The position numbers were made by a program, and so were the translations under genes. DNA of 64,000 bases from Streptomyces hygroscopicus (lineage in GTDB: Bacteria > Actinomycetota > Actinomycetes > Streptomycetales > Streptomycetaceae). The stretch is taken from NCBI RefSeq assembly GCF_026168105.1, contig NZ_LBMW01000024.1, forward strand, positions 1 to 64,000, in the 5' to 3' direction. Under the pieces are notes generated by a model. The model searched no databases, was not told the origin of the DNA, and saw nothing but the letters and a program-made list of their open reading frames with translations. The first letter of the stretch is position 1. Every line of letters starts with the position of its first letter. Positions 27,619 through 36,283 of this stretch are shown in pieces.

Positions 27619-28716
27619 CTACGGCAGCTGCACCGTGGGCGTGCCGGGGGTTCCCGACGTGGGGACGGCCCGCGGCACGGACGGTACGGCGGAGGGTGCC
27701 GGGGCCGCGGGAATCGACGGGACGGCGGACCTGACCGGCGCGGTCACGTTCGGCACATGCGGCACATGCGGCACGTTCGGCACATGCGGCACCGTGGGGA
27801 CGTCGGGCGCCTTCGGGACATCGGGCGCCGACAGCGCCGGGAGCGGCGACACCTCCGGCAGGGAGGGCACGGACAGCGGCACGAGTGATTCCTGGCCGGT
27901 CGGCCGTGCCGCGTTCCGGCCCGCCGTCGGCGCCGCGGGCGCGGGTCCGTGCGGATGCGCGACGCTCGTCCCGCTGCCGCTGTCGGACCGCGGGGACTCC
28001 GCGTTCCGGGACACGGCCGGCCGGACGGCCGGACCGTTTCCGCCGCCCCCGCCGTGGAGCGCCTGCGGCAGCACCAGACCCGCGACCGCCAGTGTCGCCG
28101 CCGTGGAGGCGACCGCCATCGTCTGGGTCCTTCCGCCCGTACGCGGCCGGCCGCGCCCGAGCAGGAAGAGCGCGAGCCCGAGGGTCCCGGCCAGCGAGGC
28201 ACGCAGCGTCCGCCGGGCCCGGGCCAGCAGCGATTCGACGGTCCGGTAGCTCAGCCCCATCCGCACCGCGACCTGGCTCACGTCCAGGTCCTCCGACTTA
28301 AGCCGCAGGGCCTCCGCCTGGCGGGCGGGGAGCTCCCCGCTGCGCACGGCAAGCCATCTGGCCTCGGCCCGGTCGCACACCACCTCCTCGACGGGCACCG
28401 GGCCCGGGGCGGAGAGGGTGGGGCTGGTGCGTACCTCGGCCTCCCGGTTGACCTGGCGGTACCGGTCCACGCACAACCGCATCGTCACGGTCGTCAGCCA
28501 GGCGCCGAGGCGCTCGTCGTCGAGGTCCGGGCGCTCCGCGGCGCGCAGCATCGCCTCGTGCACCGCGTCCTCGGCGTCCTCCGGACTCATCGACCTGCGC
28601 CTGGCCACCTTGAGCAACTGCTCGCGGTGGCTCCACATGCGCTGCCAACGATCGTGGTCCGCCTGTGTCTCCGCGGCCATGGCCGCCTCTGTCCCACCAG
28701 GCATGTTCGTCGCCAT
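27619..28716 (-). CDS. ECF-type sigma factor with membrane anchor and Pro-rich tail
   Basis: 365 residues. Residues 20-90 form sigma region 2 (REQLLKVARRRSMSPEDAEDAVHEAMLRAAERPDLDDERLGAWLTTVTMRLCVDRYRQ). Residues 125-175 form region 4 (LPARQAEALRLKSEDLDVSQVAVRMGLSYRTVESLLARARRTLR). A hydrophobic segment follows (TMAVASTAATLAVAGLVLP), then about 130 residues outside the membrane rich in Pro and Val, with PHVPNVPHVPHVPNV repeats. A membrane-tethered sigma factor would need release or act at the membrane. The GAAGGGG site supports ATG 28716. It lies between two genes that share a promoter type. Confidence 0.85.
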   Translation of the reverse strand: MATNMPGGTEAAMAAETQADHDRWQRMWSHREQLLKVARRRSMSPEDAEDAVHEAMLRAAERPDLDDERLGAWLTTVTMRLCVDRYRQVNREAEVRTSPTLSAPGPVPVEEVVCDRAEARWLAVRSGELPARQAEALRLKSEDLDVSQVAVRMGLSYRTVESLLARARRTLRASLAGTLGLALFLLGRGRPRTGGRTQTMAVASTAATLAVAGLVLPQALHGGGGGNGPAVRPAVSRNAESPRSDSGSGTSVAHPHGPAPAAPTAGRNAARPTGQESLVPLSVPSLPEVSPLPALSAPDVPKAPDVPTVPHVPNVPHVPHVPNVTAPVRSAVPSIPAAPAPSAVPSVPRAVPTSGTPGTPTVQLP

Positions 28717-28770
28717 GAGGGCCCCTTCGCGCTCACCCGCCGGTCCCGTGCCGCCCGGCGGGTGGCGACA

Positions 28771-29844
28771 TTACCGCCGAGTATCCGCGGTTGGGGAGGG
28801 GGAGGAGCCGATCGTGTTCTCACCGTTGCTGGTCAGCGGGCCCGGGACGGGCAGCGCACCGGCCCCGGGCAGCGTGACGGTCGGTGCGGGCGCGGGCGGC
28901 AGCGGCCCGTGGGACGCCTGCGTCCCACCGGCCGTACGGGACGCGGTGGGGGAAGGCGCCGGAGCCGACGGCGTGGGCGACGGAGCCGCGCTCGGGCGGC
29001 CGGACGGCTTGGTCGCCGGTTTCGAGGCGCCCGGCCGGGACGGCTCCGGCCGGGACGGGGAAGGGGCGGACAGGTCCGGCACCACCTGGTGCCCCTCGAG
29101 GAAGTAGGCGTACCAGGCCCTGACCGTGCGCAGATAGGACTCCGAGTGGTTGTAGCCGAGGATCGCCCGGTCGAGGCCGGCGGGGTCCGACAGGTCGGTG
29201 CCGGCCGCGCAGAGATAGCGCCCGGCTGCGAGCGCCGCGTCGAAGACGTTGTTCGGGTCGGCTCGTCCGTCGCCGTTGCCGTCGGCGCCCCAGCGGGCCC
29301 AGGTGGACGGGATGAACTGCATCGGGCCGACCGCGCGGTCGTAGACCGTGTCCCCGTCGTGGACCCCGCCGTCGGTGTCCCGGACGAGGGCGAAGGCACC
29401 GCCGTCCAGCCGGGGCCCGAGGATCGGTGTCAGGGTCGTACCGTCCGGGGCCACCCGGCCGCCCCACGCCTGCCCCGACTCCACCTGGCCGATCGCGGCC
29501 AGCAGTTGCCAGCGCAGCCCGCACCCGGGCGCGGTGCGCGCGAGCTCCGTGGCGGCGCGCCGGTACGCCGCGTAGACGGTGGCGGGCAGCGCGCCGCCCG
29601 CCACGTGCGGCGCCGTGTCCCACTTCGGCTTCCCGGCCCGCAGCGGCGGCTGATCCGTGCGGTACGGGGTGTCGCCGGAGACGGTCGGGCCGTGCTCGGC
29701 GGCTGCCGTGCCCTGCGCCGGCTCCGACGCCCGAGCCGGCGCCGCCCCCGGCGCCTGGGACGCCGTCAGCGCCGCCATGGCCGCCGCCGCGATCGCCGTG
29801 CCCTTCGCGCCTGTGAGTGCACCTTTCAACGCGCGCCCTGCCAC
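28771..29844 (-). CDS. Secreted lytic transglycosylase
   Basis: 357 residues from GTG 29844 (GGGAGGGG upstream). A signal peptide (TAIAAAAMAALTASQAPGAAPARA) is followed by a lytic-murein-transglycosylase domain. The catalytic Glu lies in LLAAIGQVESGQAWGG, and the fold motifs are YDRAVGPMQFIPSTWARWGADGNGDGRADPNNVFDAALAAGRYLCAAG and AILGYNHSESYLRTVRAWYAYF. DGNGDGRAD looks like an EF-hand-type calcium loop. A long Pro/Ser-rich tail ends the protein. It cuts peptidoglycan outside the cell. Confidence 0.9.
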   Translation of the reverse strand: MAGRALKGALTGAKGTAIAAAAMAALTASQAPGAAPARASEPAQGTAAAEHGPTVSGDTPYRTDQPPLRAGKPKWDTAPHVAGGALPATVYAAYRRAATELARTAPGCGLRWQLLAAIGQVESGQAWGGRVAPDGTTLTPILGPRLDGGAFALVRDTDGGVHDGDTVYDRAVGPMQFIPSTWARWGADGNGDGRADPNNVFDAALAAGRYLCAAGTDLSDPAGLDRAILGYNHSESYLRTVRAWYAYFLEGHQVVPDLSAPSPSRPEPSRPGASKPATKPSGRPSAAPSPTPSAPAPSPTASRTAGGTQASHGPLPPAPAPTVTLPGAGALPVPGPLTSNGENTIGSSPSPTADTRR

Positions 29845-29875
29845 TGTGCTGCCCCTCCCTGTACGGATTCCGTCC

Positions 29876-29913
29876 TCTGCTCTACGCGGACGGGCGGCGC
29901 GTCCGTCGCGGCG
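29876..29913 (-). promoter_or_regulatory. Lytic transglycosylase promoter, shared type
   Basis: Starts 32 bases before the GTG. It has the same boxes CGCCGCGACGGACGC and CGTAGAGCAGA with equal spacing as the mce operon promoter at 27534-27571. Confidence 0.65.
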
Positions 29914-29953
29914 AGCGGGCGAGGTCCGTCGGGGAGGGGCAGGTTCGCAGGGA

Positions 29954-31369
29954 TCAGACGACGGCGTGGTCGCCGTCCGGCGTCAACCGGGCCGTGATCT
30001 CCCGCACGACCCGGTCCGCGGAGCACAGCGCACCGTCGATGTAGCCGCACCAGCGGGTGGCCGTCTCGGTGCCCGCCCAGTGGATGGGGCCCACCGGGCG
30101 GCGCAGTGCGGGACCGAGGTGGGTCCACACCCCGGGCGGGAACAAGGCGGCGTACCCACCGCGGCTCCACCGCTCCGCCGTCCAGTCCTGCTCGACGTAG
30201 TGCCGGGGCTCGGCTGCGCGGTCGCCGAACAGACGGGAGAGTTGCGCGACCACGGCCGCGCGGCGCCGCTCCTGGGTGAGCCGGGCGTGTGCCCGTGCCG
30301 CGGCGCCTTCGACGAAGCCCAGCAGCACTCCGCGGCCGGTGTGCTCCGGTGTGCTGTCGTAGACGACTCCAAGAGGGCCGCGCAGGCTCGTCGCCTGCCC
30401 GCTGAGGCCGTGCCGCCGCCAGAACGGCTCGGAGTAGACGGCCACGCACTTGACGACGCTGCCCATCGGCAGACGCTGGGTGAGTGCGTCACGGTCGGGG
30501 GGCAGCGGCGGCTCGTAGACGATCCGGCCGGCCAGCGTCGGCGGGACGGCGACCACGACGTGCCGGGCGCGCCAGACGGTCTCGTCGGCCGTGGTGACGC
30601 GCACCGACCGGTCCGAGTGCTCGATGCGCCGGACCGGCGAGCCGAGGTGCACCTGGCCTGGGAGCTGCTCGGCCATACGGATCGCCAGCATCTGGGCGCC
30701 GCCGACGACGTGGTCCTGCTGGGCGCCGTTCTCCGTGCTGATCAGTGCGTCGAAGCTGCCGGCGGCACGGGCGTAGAAGAGCGCGTGCAACAGGGAGAGT
30801 TCGGAGGGCTGGCAGGACCAGACGGCCTCGCACGCCAGCGTGAACAGCCGTCGCCCGTCCGGCGTGCGCAGGGTGCGCCGGATCCAGGTGGCGACGGTGG
30901 CGGCGTCCAGTTCGGCCGCGCCGGGGGTGCGCCACGGCGCCTCTGGGTCGACCGTGCGGGCAAGCCGTTCGAACCTCCGCTGGGCGGCGGAGACATCGAG
31001 CAGGACATGGGGAGCGAGCCTCGGGACGGCGCCCCGGTAGCGGCGCAGGCCGCCCCGTCCGGTCTCGATGAGATTGCTGCCTGCGCGGTGGGTGGCGCAC
31101 GTGGTGGCGCCCAGTTCGGCGGCCAGGGCGTACACGCGGTCCTGGCCCGGGCCGAGGAACTGGCCGCCGAGTTCGATGACGTCGCCGTCGCACTCGCTGT
31201 TCAGCAGACGCCCGCCCACGCGGTCGCGTGCTTCGAGCACGATGGCGTGGATGCCGCGCCGGCTCAGTTCGCGAGCGCAGGCGAGGCCCGCGATGCCGGC
31301 GCCGACGACGAGGACGTCGGCGCTCCGGGGCGGGGTCGGTGCGGGGATGTCGGTTGGCTGGTTGGGCAT
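29954..31369 (-). CDS. Flavin-containing amine oxidase
   Basis: 471 residues from ATG 31369 (GGAG 7 bases upstream). The FAD loop ADVLVVGAGIAGLACARELSRRGIHAIVLEARDRVGGRL is near residue 20. The C-terminal flavin motif is GPIHWAGTETATRWCGYIDGALCSADRVVREI. The overall form is that of monoamine oxidase-like enzymes, which oxidise amines to imines/aldehydes with H2O2. It is divergent from the MMPL exporter across a 505-base gap that holds a TetR operator, so it may belong to the biosynthetic cluster. An amine substrate would fit the aminotransferase found there (inference). Confidence 0.88.
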   Translation of the reverse strand: MPNQPTDIPAPTPPRSADVLVVGAGIAGLACARELSRRGIHAIVLEARDRVGGRLLNSECDGDVIELGGQFLGPGQDRVYALAAELGATTCATHRAGSNLIETGRGGLRRYRGAVPRLAPHVLLDVSAAQRRFERLARTVDPEAPWRTPGAAELDAATVATWIRRTLRTPDGRRLFTLACEAVWSCQPSELSLLHALFYARAAGSFDALISTENGAQQDHVVGGAQMLAIRMAEQLPGQVHLGSPVRRIEHSDRSVRVTTADETVWRARHVVVAVPPTLAGRIVYEPPLPPDRDALTQRLPMGSVVKCVAVYSEPFWRRHGLSGQATSLRGPLGVVYDSTPEHTGRGVLLGFVEGAAARAHARLTQERRRAAVVAQLSRLFGDRAAEPRHYVEQDWTAERWSRGGYAALFPPGVWTHLGPALRRPVGPIHWAGTETATRWCGYIDGALCSADRVVREITARLTPDGDHAVV

Positions 31370-31874
31370 GGGGTGCTCCTGGTCGAGGTTGATCCAGGCC
31401 CGTGCCGCACGACTGCTCCTCCCGTGCCGCCCCGTAGGGCGGCATGCGGACGGGACTGGGTACGAACCCGGTCGGCGCACCCGACCAACCAACCAGCGCC
31501 GACTTCTGTGTGGAACTTCTGTGGTCTCTGTCTGCCTTCGGATGATGGCGGGGAGGGTCGGACCAAGTCAACGACAGGATCGAGCCGTGCGCCGGTGGGC
31601 GCGGCGAGCGGCCGAATTGCGGGTTCCGCGGCGTGCCGGGACCCGGTGAGGATGGCCTCGCGGCACATGGATGGCATATGTCCGCCGATCCACCGGGCCA
31701 GTGCCAGGGGCATACGGTCCGGGCAAGTCGGCGTGGCGATCATACGTGTATGTATGTATGATTACGGGCGGCCGGTGGGTCGACACACGAGCCAGGTCGG
31801 CCGGACCAGGGCCGGGGGGCGGCGCCCGTTGTCCGCGAGTCGGGTGCCTTTGGTCGGAAGCCATGGGGAGGCAT
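31370..31874. other. Divergent control region, amine oxidase / MMPL exporter
   Basis: 505 bases without a supported gene. It must hold promoters for both flanking genes. The only clear element is the TetR-type operator at 31739-31762. Confidence 0.6.
31739..31762. promoter_or_regulatory. TetR-type operator before the MMPL exporter
   Basis: A 24-base element with 7-bp inverted arms ATCATAC...GTATGAT, 113 bases before the MMPL start. It is 19/24 identical to the element next to the TetR gene at 56090-56113. Confidence 0.75.
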
Positions 31875-34136
31875 ATGACGAAGCGGGGGGAATCGGTGGA
31901 CGCTCCGGAGGAAACCGCTGCCGTACGACCACGACGTACCCTGCTCGAGAAGGCCGCGGAGTCCGTCCTGCGATGGCGGCATCTCGTGCTCGCCGTCACC
32001 GTGCTGATCGTCGCGCTCGCGGGATGGTACGGCTCCGGGGTCGTCGAGCGCCTGTCGAACGGCGGTTATGCGGCGGCCACGGGCAATCTGCGCACCGCCC
32101 GGAGTGAGCTGGGGCAGCGATTCGGCGTGGAACAGCCGCAGTTGCTCCTTCTGCTGCGGGCCGACCGCCCCCTCGACGACCCCCGGATCGCCGCGGCGGG
32201 TGTGAGCTACACCGAGCGGGTGGGTCGGCAGGCCGGTGTGCTCTCCGCGCAGTCCTACTGGACCACCGGCGACGGACTGCTGCGGTCGCACGACGGCCGC
32301 TCCGGTGTGGTGGCGGTGCGCCTTGCGGGCGACGACGACCAGGCCCAGCGCACGGCGAAACGTATCGTCCCTGGCCTGACGGGCCGGCAGGGGCCGTTCG
32401 ACGTCGGGGCCACCGGCGAGGCCGAGAGCAACGCCGAGCTGCAGCACCGCAGCGACCAGGATCTGGCCAAGGCGGAGCTGGTCGCCGCGCCCATCGTCCT
32501 GCTGGTCCTGCTCCTGGTGTTCCGGACCGTGCTCGCCGCCCTGCTTCCCTTCCTCATCGGTGTGATCGGGGTCGTGCTCACCCTCGCCATCCTCCGTGTG
32601 GTCACCGAGTTCGCCGATGTCTCGATCTTCGCCCTCAATCTGACCACGGCGCTCGGGCTCGGACTTGCCGTCGACTACAGCCTGTTCCTCCTGATGCGCT
32701 TCCGCGAGGAGACGGGGAGGGGCAGGACCCAGCAGGAAGCTCTGGTGGTGGCGGTGCGCACGGCCGGGCACGCCGTGTTCTTCTCGGCGGTGACGGTGGC
32801 CCTGTGCCTGAGTGCGCTGGTCCTGTTCCCCTTGTACTTTCTGCGCTCGCTCGCCTACGCCGCCATCCCCGCCGTGCTCACCGTCGGTGCCGCGGCCGTA
32901 CTGGTGCTGCCGCCCGCCCTGCTGGTGTTCGGCCGCTGGCTCGACGCCGGGGACATCACGCCTGTCCTGCGCAGGCTGGGCCGGCGGTCCGCGGTGCCGG
33001 AGGAGTCCTGGTGGTCGCGGCTCGCCACCAGGATCTCCCGGCGGCCCGTGCTGGTGGCCCTGCCTGCCGTATTGGTGCTGATCCTGCTCGGACTGCCGTT
33101 CACCCACGCGAAGTTCGGCCTCACCGACGAACGGGTGCTGCCCGCCGACGCGGAGGCGTACCGGACGGCGCGGATGATCGACAGCGACTTCGACGCGAGA
33201 GCGCTGGACCCGATCCAGGTGGTCGTGCGGACCGACCCGCGGGCAAACGCGGGACGAGGAGAGGAGGACTCCTACTACCGTTCGGTGTCACGCATCGACG
33301 GCGTCGCTCATGTCACCACGGCGCTCGGGACCTATGCCAAGGGGGAGCAGGTCGACCGGCCGGGCGCAGCACCTGGAGTCTTCGCCCGGGGCGGTGTGTT
33401 CAGGCTCGACGTCGTGTCCGAGGACACCGCGTTCTCGCCGCGCAGCGAACGGATCGTGCACAGGATCAGAGCGATGCCCGCGCCGGGCGCCGTCTTCGTG
33501 GCGGGTGACTCCGCCCTCTTCGCCGACACCAAGTCGGTGATCGGGAACCGGCTTCCCTATGCGCTGGGGGTCATCGCGCTGGTGATGTTCGTGCTGCTGC
33601 TTCTGTTCACCGGAGGCCTGCTGGTCCCGTTGAAGGCGATCGTCTTCAACACCCTCAGCCTCACGGCGTCGTTCGGCGCGATGGTCTACGTCTTCCAGTA
33701 CGGTCACCTGAAATGGCTGGTGGGCGACTTCGTGTCGACCGGGTATCTCGACGTGACCGTCCCGGTGCTGATGTTCTGTGCGGCGTTCGGCCTGTCCATG
33801 GACTACGAGATCTTCCTGATGTCCCGCATCCGGGAGCGGTACGCGGTGCACGGCGACAACACCCGTGCGGTGATCGAGGGCGTCGGCCGGACGGGGTCGC
33901 TCATCACTGCGGCTGCCGTGCTGATCGGAGGAGTACTGCTCGCCCTGGCCACCTCCCAGGTGTCGGTGCTCAAACTCCTGGGCCTGGGCATGTTCCTGGC
34001 CGTCGTCATGGACGCCGTGGTGATCCGGGGGGTGCTCGTGCCGGCGTTCATGATGGTCATGGGGCGGGCCAACTGGTGGGCTCCGGCGCGGCTGCGCCGC
34101 CTGCACGCGAAAGTCGGTGTGAGAGCGGGGGGCTGA
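31875..34136 (+). CDS. MMPL-family (RND) exporter
   Basis: 753 residues from ATG 31875, which has a GGGGAGG ribosome site. It has two repeats of about six membrane helices with large external loops. The MMPL signatures are LTTALGLGLAVDYSLFLLMRFREE and VLMFCAAFGLSMDYEIFLMSRIRERY, each with the Asp-Tyr pair used for proton coupling. MMPL proteins export lipids and lipid-linked metabolites in actinobacteria, which suits a fatty chain-bearing product. A TetR-type operator lies upstream. First gene of the rightward cluster. Confidence 0.93.
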   Translation: MTKRGESVDAPEETAAVRPRRTLLEKAAESVLRWRHLVLAVTVLIVALAGWYGSGVVERLSNGGYAAATGNLRTARSELGQRFGVEQPQLLLLLRADRPLDDPRIAAAGVSYTERVGRQAGVLSAQSYWTTGDGLLRSHDGRSGVVAVRLAGDDDQAQRTAKRIVPGLTGRQGPFDVGATGEAESNAELQHRSDQDLAKAELVAAPIVLLVLLLVFRTVLAALLPFLIGVIGVVLTLAILRVVTEFADVSIFALNLTTALGLGLAVDYSLFLLMRFREETGRGRTQQEALVVAVRTAGHAVFFSAVTVALCLSALVLFPLYFLRSLAYAAIPAVLTVGAAAVLVLPPALLVFGRWLDAGDITPVLRRLGRRSAVPEESWWSRLATRISRRPVLVALPAVLVLILLGLPFTHAKFGLTDERVLPADAEAYRTARMIDSDFDARALDPIQVVVRTDPRANAGRGEEDSYYRSVSRIDGVAHVTTALGTYAKGEQVDRPGAAPGVFARGGVFRLDVVSEDTAFSPRSERIVHRIRAMPAPGAVFVAGDSALFADTKSVIGNRLPYALGVIALVMFVLLLLFTGGLLVPLKAIVFNTLSLTASFGAMVYVFQYGHLKWLVGDFVSTGYLDVTVPVLMFCAAFGLSMDYEIFLMSRIRERYAVHGDNTRAVIEGVGRTGSLITAAAVLIGGVLLALATSQVSVLKLLGLGMFLAVVMDAVVIRGVLVPAFMMVMGRANWWAPARLRRLHAKVGVRAGG

Positions 34137-34197
34137 AGCGCGGTGGGCCGAGGTCGCAACCTGTCGTTCAACTGCCAAGGGATTCGGGGGAACCGCT

Positions 34198-34860
34198 GTG
34201 CACAGGACGTCTCCGCGCGACCGTATGGGTGTGCGCGACGACGGTGACTGGGGGGACTGTTGCGTCGTCCTCGTGGGGACCTGGCGCGCCCTTCGGGTGG
34301 AGCAGGCGGCGTGCTACCGGGGTGTGGACATCTATCGCAGCCCCGGGCACGACGAGTTGCCGTCGCTCGTCCACACCCGGCGGGCCGAGTGGATCCTCGC
34401 CGGTGAGGAGCTCGACGACGGCGACATCCAGCGCACCATCTCGGGTGCGAACGCCGTGCGGGACAGCGTCGGACTGGCCATGCTCGGCCAGCGACGCGAC
34501 TGGCGGCGCTGCGACCGCTGGATGCGCCGTGGCTGCCGGGTCTACCTGGAGGACACCATTGACCTGCCCCGCGCGGTGGAGGCAATCCTCGCCGCACACA
34601 CGCTCGGGGTCAGCGTCATGGACCGGGCCTTCGCCGAGGCCCTCAAGGAACGGGCCACCGGACCGGCACCGTACCTGACCCGCCGGGAGCGCGATGTGCT
34701 GGAGCTGCTCAGGCGGGGACTGCGCAACCGTGAGATCGCGAAAGCGCTGTTCGTCAGCGAGAACACCGTCGAATACCACATGCGCCACTTGCTGTCGAAG
34801 TTCAGCGCGCGCAACCGGCTGGAAGTGGTCGAACGTGCGACGGCTCTCGGTCTCGCGTAA
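34198..34860 (+). CDS. LuxR-family cluster regulator with atypical receiver
   Basis: 220 residues from GTG 34198 (GGGGG 7 bases upstream). The first about 150 residues resemble a response-regulator receiver in length but lack an obvious phosphorylated Asp pattern. The last 65 residues are a LuxR helix-turn-helix (LTRRERDVLELLRRGLRNREIAKALFVSENTVEYHMRHLLSKFSARNRLEVVERA). It lies just before the precursor peptide gene. It is the best candidate to act on the CTACGG motifs found at three cluster promoters (inference). Confidence 0.85.
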   Translation: MHRTSPRDRMGVRDDGDWGDCCVVLVGTWRALRVEQAACYRGVDIYRSPGHDELPSLVHTRRAEWILAGEELDDGDIQRTISGANAVRDSVGLAMLGQRRDWRRCDRWMRRGCRVYLEDTIDLPRAVEAILAAHTLGVSVMDRAFAEALKERATGPAPYLTRRERDVLELLRRGLRNREIAKALFVSENTVEYHMRHLLSKFSARNRLEVVERATALGLA

Positions 34861-34894
34861 CCGCGGTCACCGGTGCCACGAGCAATCCTTCTCG

Positions 34895-34947
34895 TGCGGT
34901 CCGTCTCATTTGTGGTCCCGGGATGTCTCGTTGCGGTCCGTCTCATT
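34895..34947. repeat. Direct repeat upstream of the precursor gene
   Basis: TGCGGTCCGTCTCATT occurs at 34895-34910 and again at 34932-34947, 37 bases apart, each preceded by CTCG. The copies end 45 bases before the CTACGG motif and may be activator sites. Confidence 0.7.
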
Positions 34948-34991
34948 GCGGCGGCCGCTGTTCATGGCCGTCGTTCGCCGTGTGCGGACTA

Positions 34992-35035
34992 CTACGGCAA
35001 TCCGTGGCGCCCGCCGTGCCGCGAATCCATAGTCT
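34992..35035 (+). promoter_or_regulatory. Precursor gene promoter with cluster motif
   Basis: CTACGGCAATCCG starts at 34992 and a -10-like TAGTCT lies at 35030-35035, 38 bases on. The same motif and spacing occur before the FAS operon and the azole operon. The start of transcription would fall about 31 bases before the precursor ATG. Confidence 0.65.
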
Positions 35036-35072
35036 GAGGGTCCTGTCATCGGGAACTCCGAAAGGATGAGAA

Positions 35073-35201
35073 ATGGCCGACATCACGTTCGAGATCGTCG
35101 ACGAGCAGGTCTCCTCCCTTGAGGGAATCGGTGTTGAGGAGGGCTGCACCTGTTCCTCCTCCAGCACCTCGCTCGACATCTCCGAGGTGGAATTCGAGTA
35201 A
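35073..35201 (+). CDS. Azole RiPP precursor peptide
   Basis: A 42-residue peptide with AAGGA well placed before ATG 35073. It has an acidic leader of about 24 residues (ITFEIVDEQVSSLEGIGVEEG). Residues 25-33 then read CTCSSSSTS, nine in a row that can all be turned into thiazol(in)es or (methyl)oxazol(in)es. A 9-residue acidic end follows (LDISEVEFE), a possible follower. The run resembles the core of plantazolicin-type peptides. Nearby YcaO, SagB and E1/RRE genes fit a linear-azole (TOMM) pathway. Cleavage sites are not known. Confidence 0.85.
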   Translation: MADITFEIVDEQVSSLEGIGVEEGCTCSSSSTSLDISEVEFE

Positions 35202-35220
35202 TCGATCCACCCCTCTCGAA

Positions 35221-35316
35221 GGCGTACGCCTGTGGCCGTGCGACACGGCAGCGGGCGTACGCCGCTCCATCCGTGCCCGGGAATTCCTGACCACGCAAAT
35301 TCAGGGACCCGGGCAC
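35221..35316 (+). terminator. Attenuating hairpins after the precursor gene
   Basis: GGCGTACGCC occurs at 35221-35230 and again at 35254-35263; it is self-complementary, so the copies pair. A second hairpin spans 35273-35316 (GTGCCCGGG with CCCGGGCAC, extended by TCCTGA/TCAGGGA) and is followed by TTTC. Such a partial terminator would keep precursor mRNA in excess over downstream genes. Confidence 0.65.
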
Positions 35317-35352
35317 TTTCGTCGACGGTCCGGCGTACCGGGGAGGCGGCAA

Positions 35353-36234
35353 GTGGGTCGGAAGGCGGGACGGCAGCGGAAACTGCAGGGCGACTACCAC
35401 CGCCGGCTGTTCCACGCGTTGCACGACTGGGACCGCTCCTGGGAAGGCATGCTCGACGTGGCGGGGGACGCGGCCGGGGCCCGCGCCCTGGGCTTCGACC
35501 AGTTGGGCCACTTCGGGGCGCAGGGCTGCGCGCTGGTGGCCGCGGCCGTCGCGGCGGGCGTCGAGCCGGGCACCGCCGTCAGCCTGGCCGAACTCGGCTG
35601 CGGATTCGGCGGCGCGCTGCGGGAGATCGTCGCCGGCCTCCGGGCGCGCGGCGTCACGACGGGGCGGTGCGTAGGCGTCGACTTCGTCGCCGAGCACGTC
35701 CGGCTGTTTTCGACCATCGAGAACGCGGCGGACACCCGGACCGCCCAGCCGGTGCAGGCGGACGTGCGGGCCCTGCCGTTGAGCGACGGCTGCCTCGATG
35801 CCGTGGTGTGCACCGGGTCGCTGCCGCACTTCGCCGAGGTGGAGACGGTGTTCTGCGAGGCGTTCCGGGTACTGCGGCCGGGCGGGCTGCTCGTCATGAC
35901 CGAGGAGACGAGCCTGCGCGTATCCGGCAGAGACCTGTCCGACGATTTCCTCCGGTGTCATCCGCCGGACATTTTCTTCCTGACCGACGCAGAGGAACGA
36001 GTGGCCCAGCTCGTCCGGAGCGGATTCACCGACATCGTCGTCCGTGACCTCACCGAATGGGCGGACGCGCTTCTGGGGGACCGGCTGAAAGCGATGCGGC
36101 TGTTCTTCGGTGACGTCGCGGAGATATTCGGCACCGACGAGACGAAAACGCTCCTCGACACCCTTGCCGCGGCGCGGGAGGAGTACCGGCGCGGCACCGT
36201 CAAACCGGCCGTCGTCACGGCGCGCCGACCGTGA
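35353..36234 (+). CDS. SAM-dependent methyltransferase (class I)
   Basis: 293 residues from GTG 35353 (GGGGAGG upstream). The SAM-binding loop LAELGCGFGGALREIVAGL is near residue 80. ADVRALPLSDGCLDAVVCTGSLPHFAEVETVFCEAFRVLRPGGLLVMTEE follows, the usual methyltransferase_11 core. It probably methylates the peptide or the lipid part of the product; plantazolicin-like peptides carry N-terminal methyl groups. The acceptor is not visible in sequence. Confidence 0.85.
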   Translation: MGRKAGRQRKLQGDYHRRLFHALHDWDRSWEGMLDVAGDAAGARALGFDQLGHFGAQGCALVAAAVAAGVEPGTAVSLAELGCGFGGALREIVAGLRARGVTTGRCVGVDFVAEHVRLFSTIENAADTRTAQPVQADVRALPLSDGCLDAVVCTGSLPHFAEVETVFCEAFRVLRPGGLLVMTEETSLRVSGRDLSDDFLRCHPPDIFFLTDAEERVAQLVRSGFTDIVVRDLTEWADALLGDRLKAMRLFFGDVAEIFGTDETKTLLDTLAAAREEYRRGTVKPAVVTARRP

Positions 36235-36283
36235 AGAACGGCCGCGGCCCGGGCAACTTCCCCCCGGAAACCCCCGAACAGCA

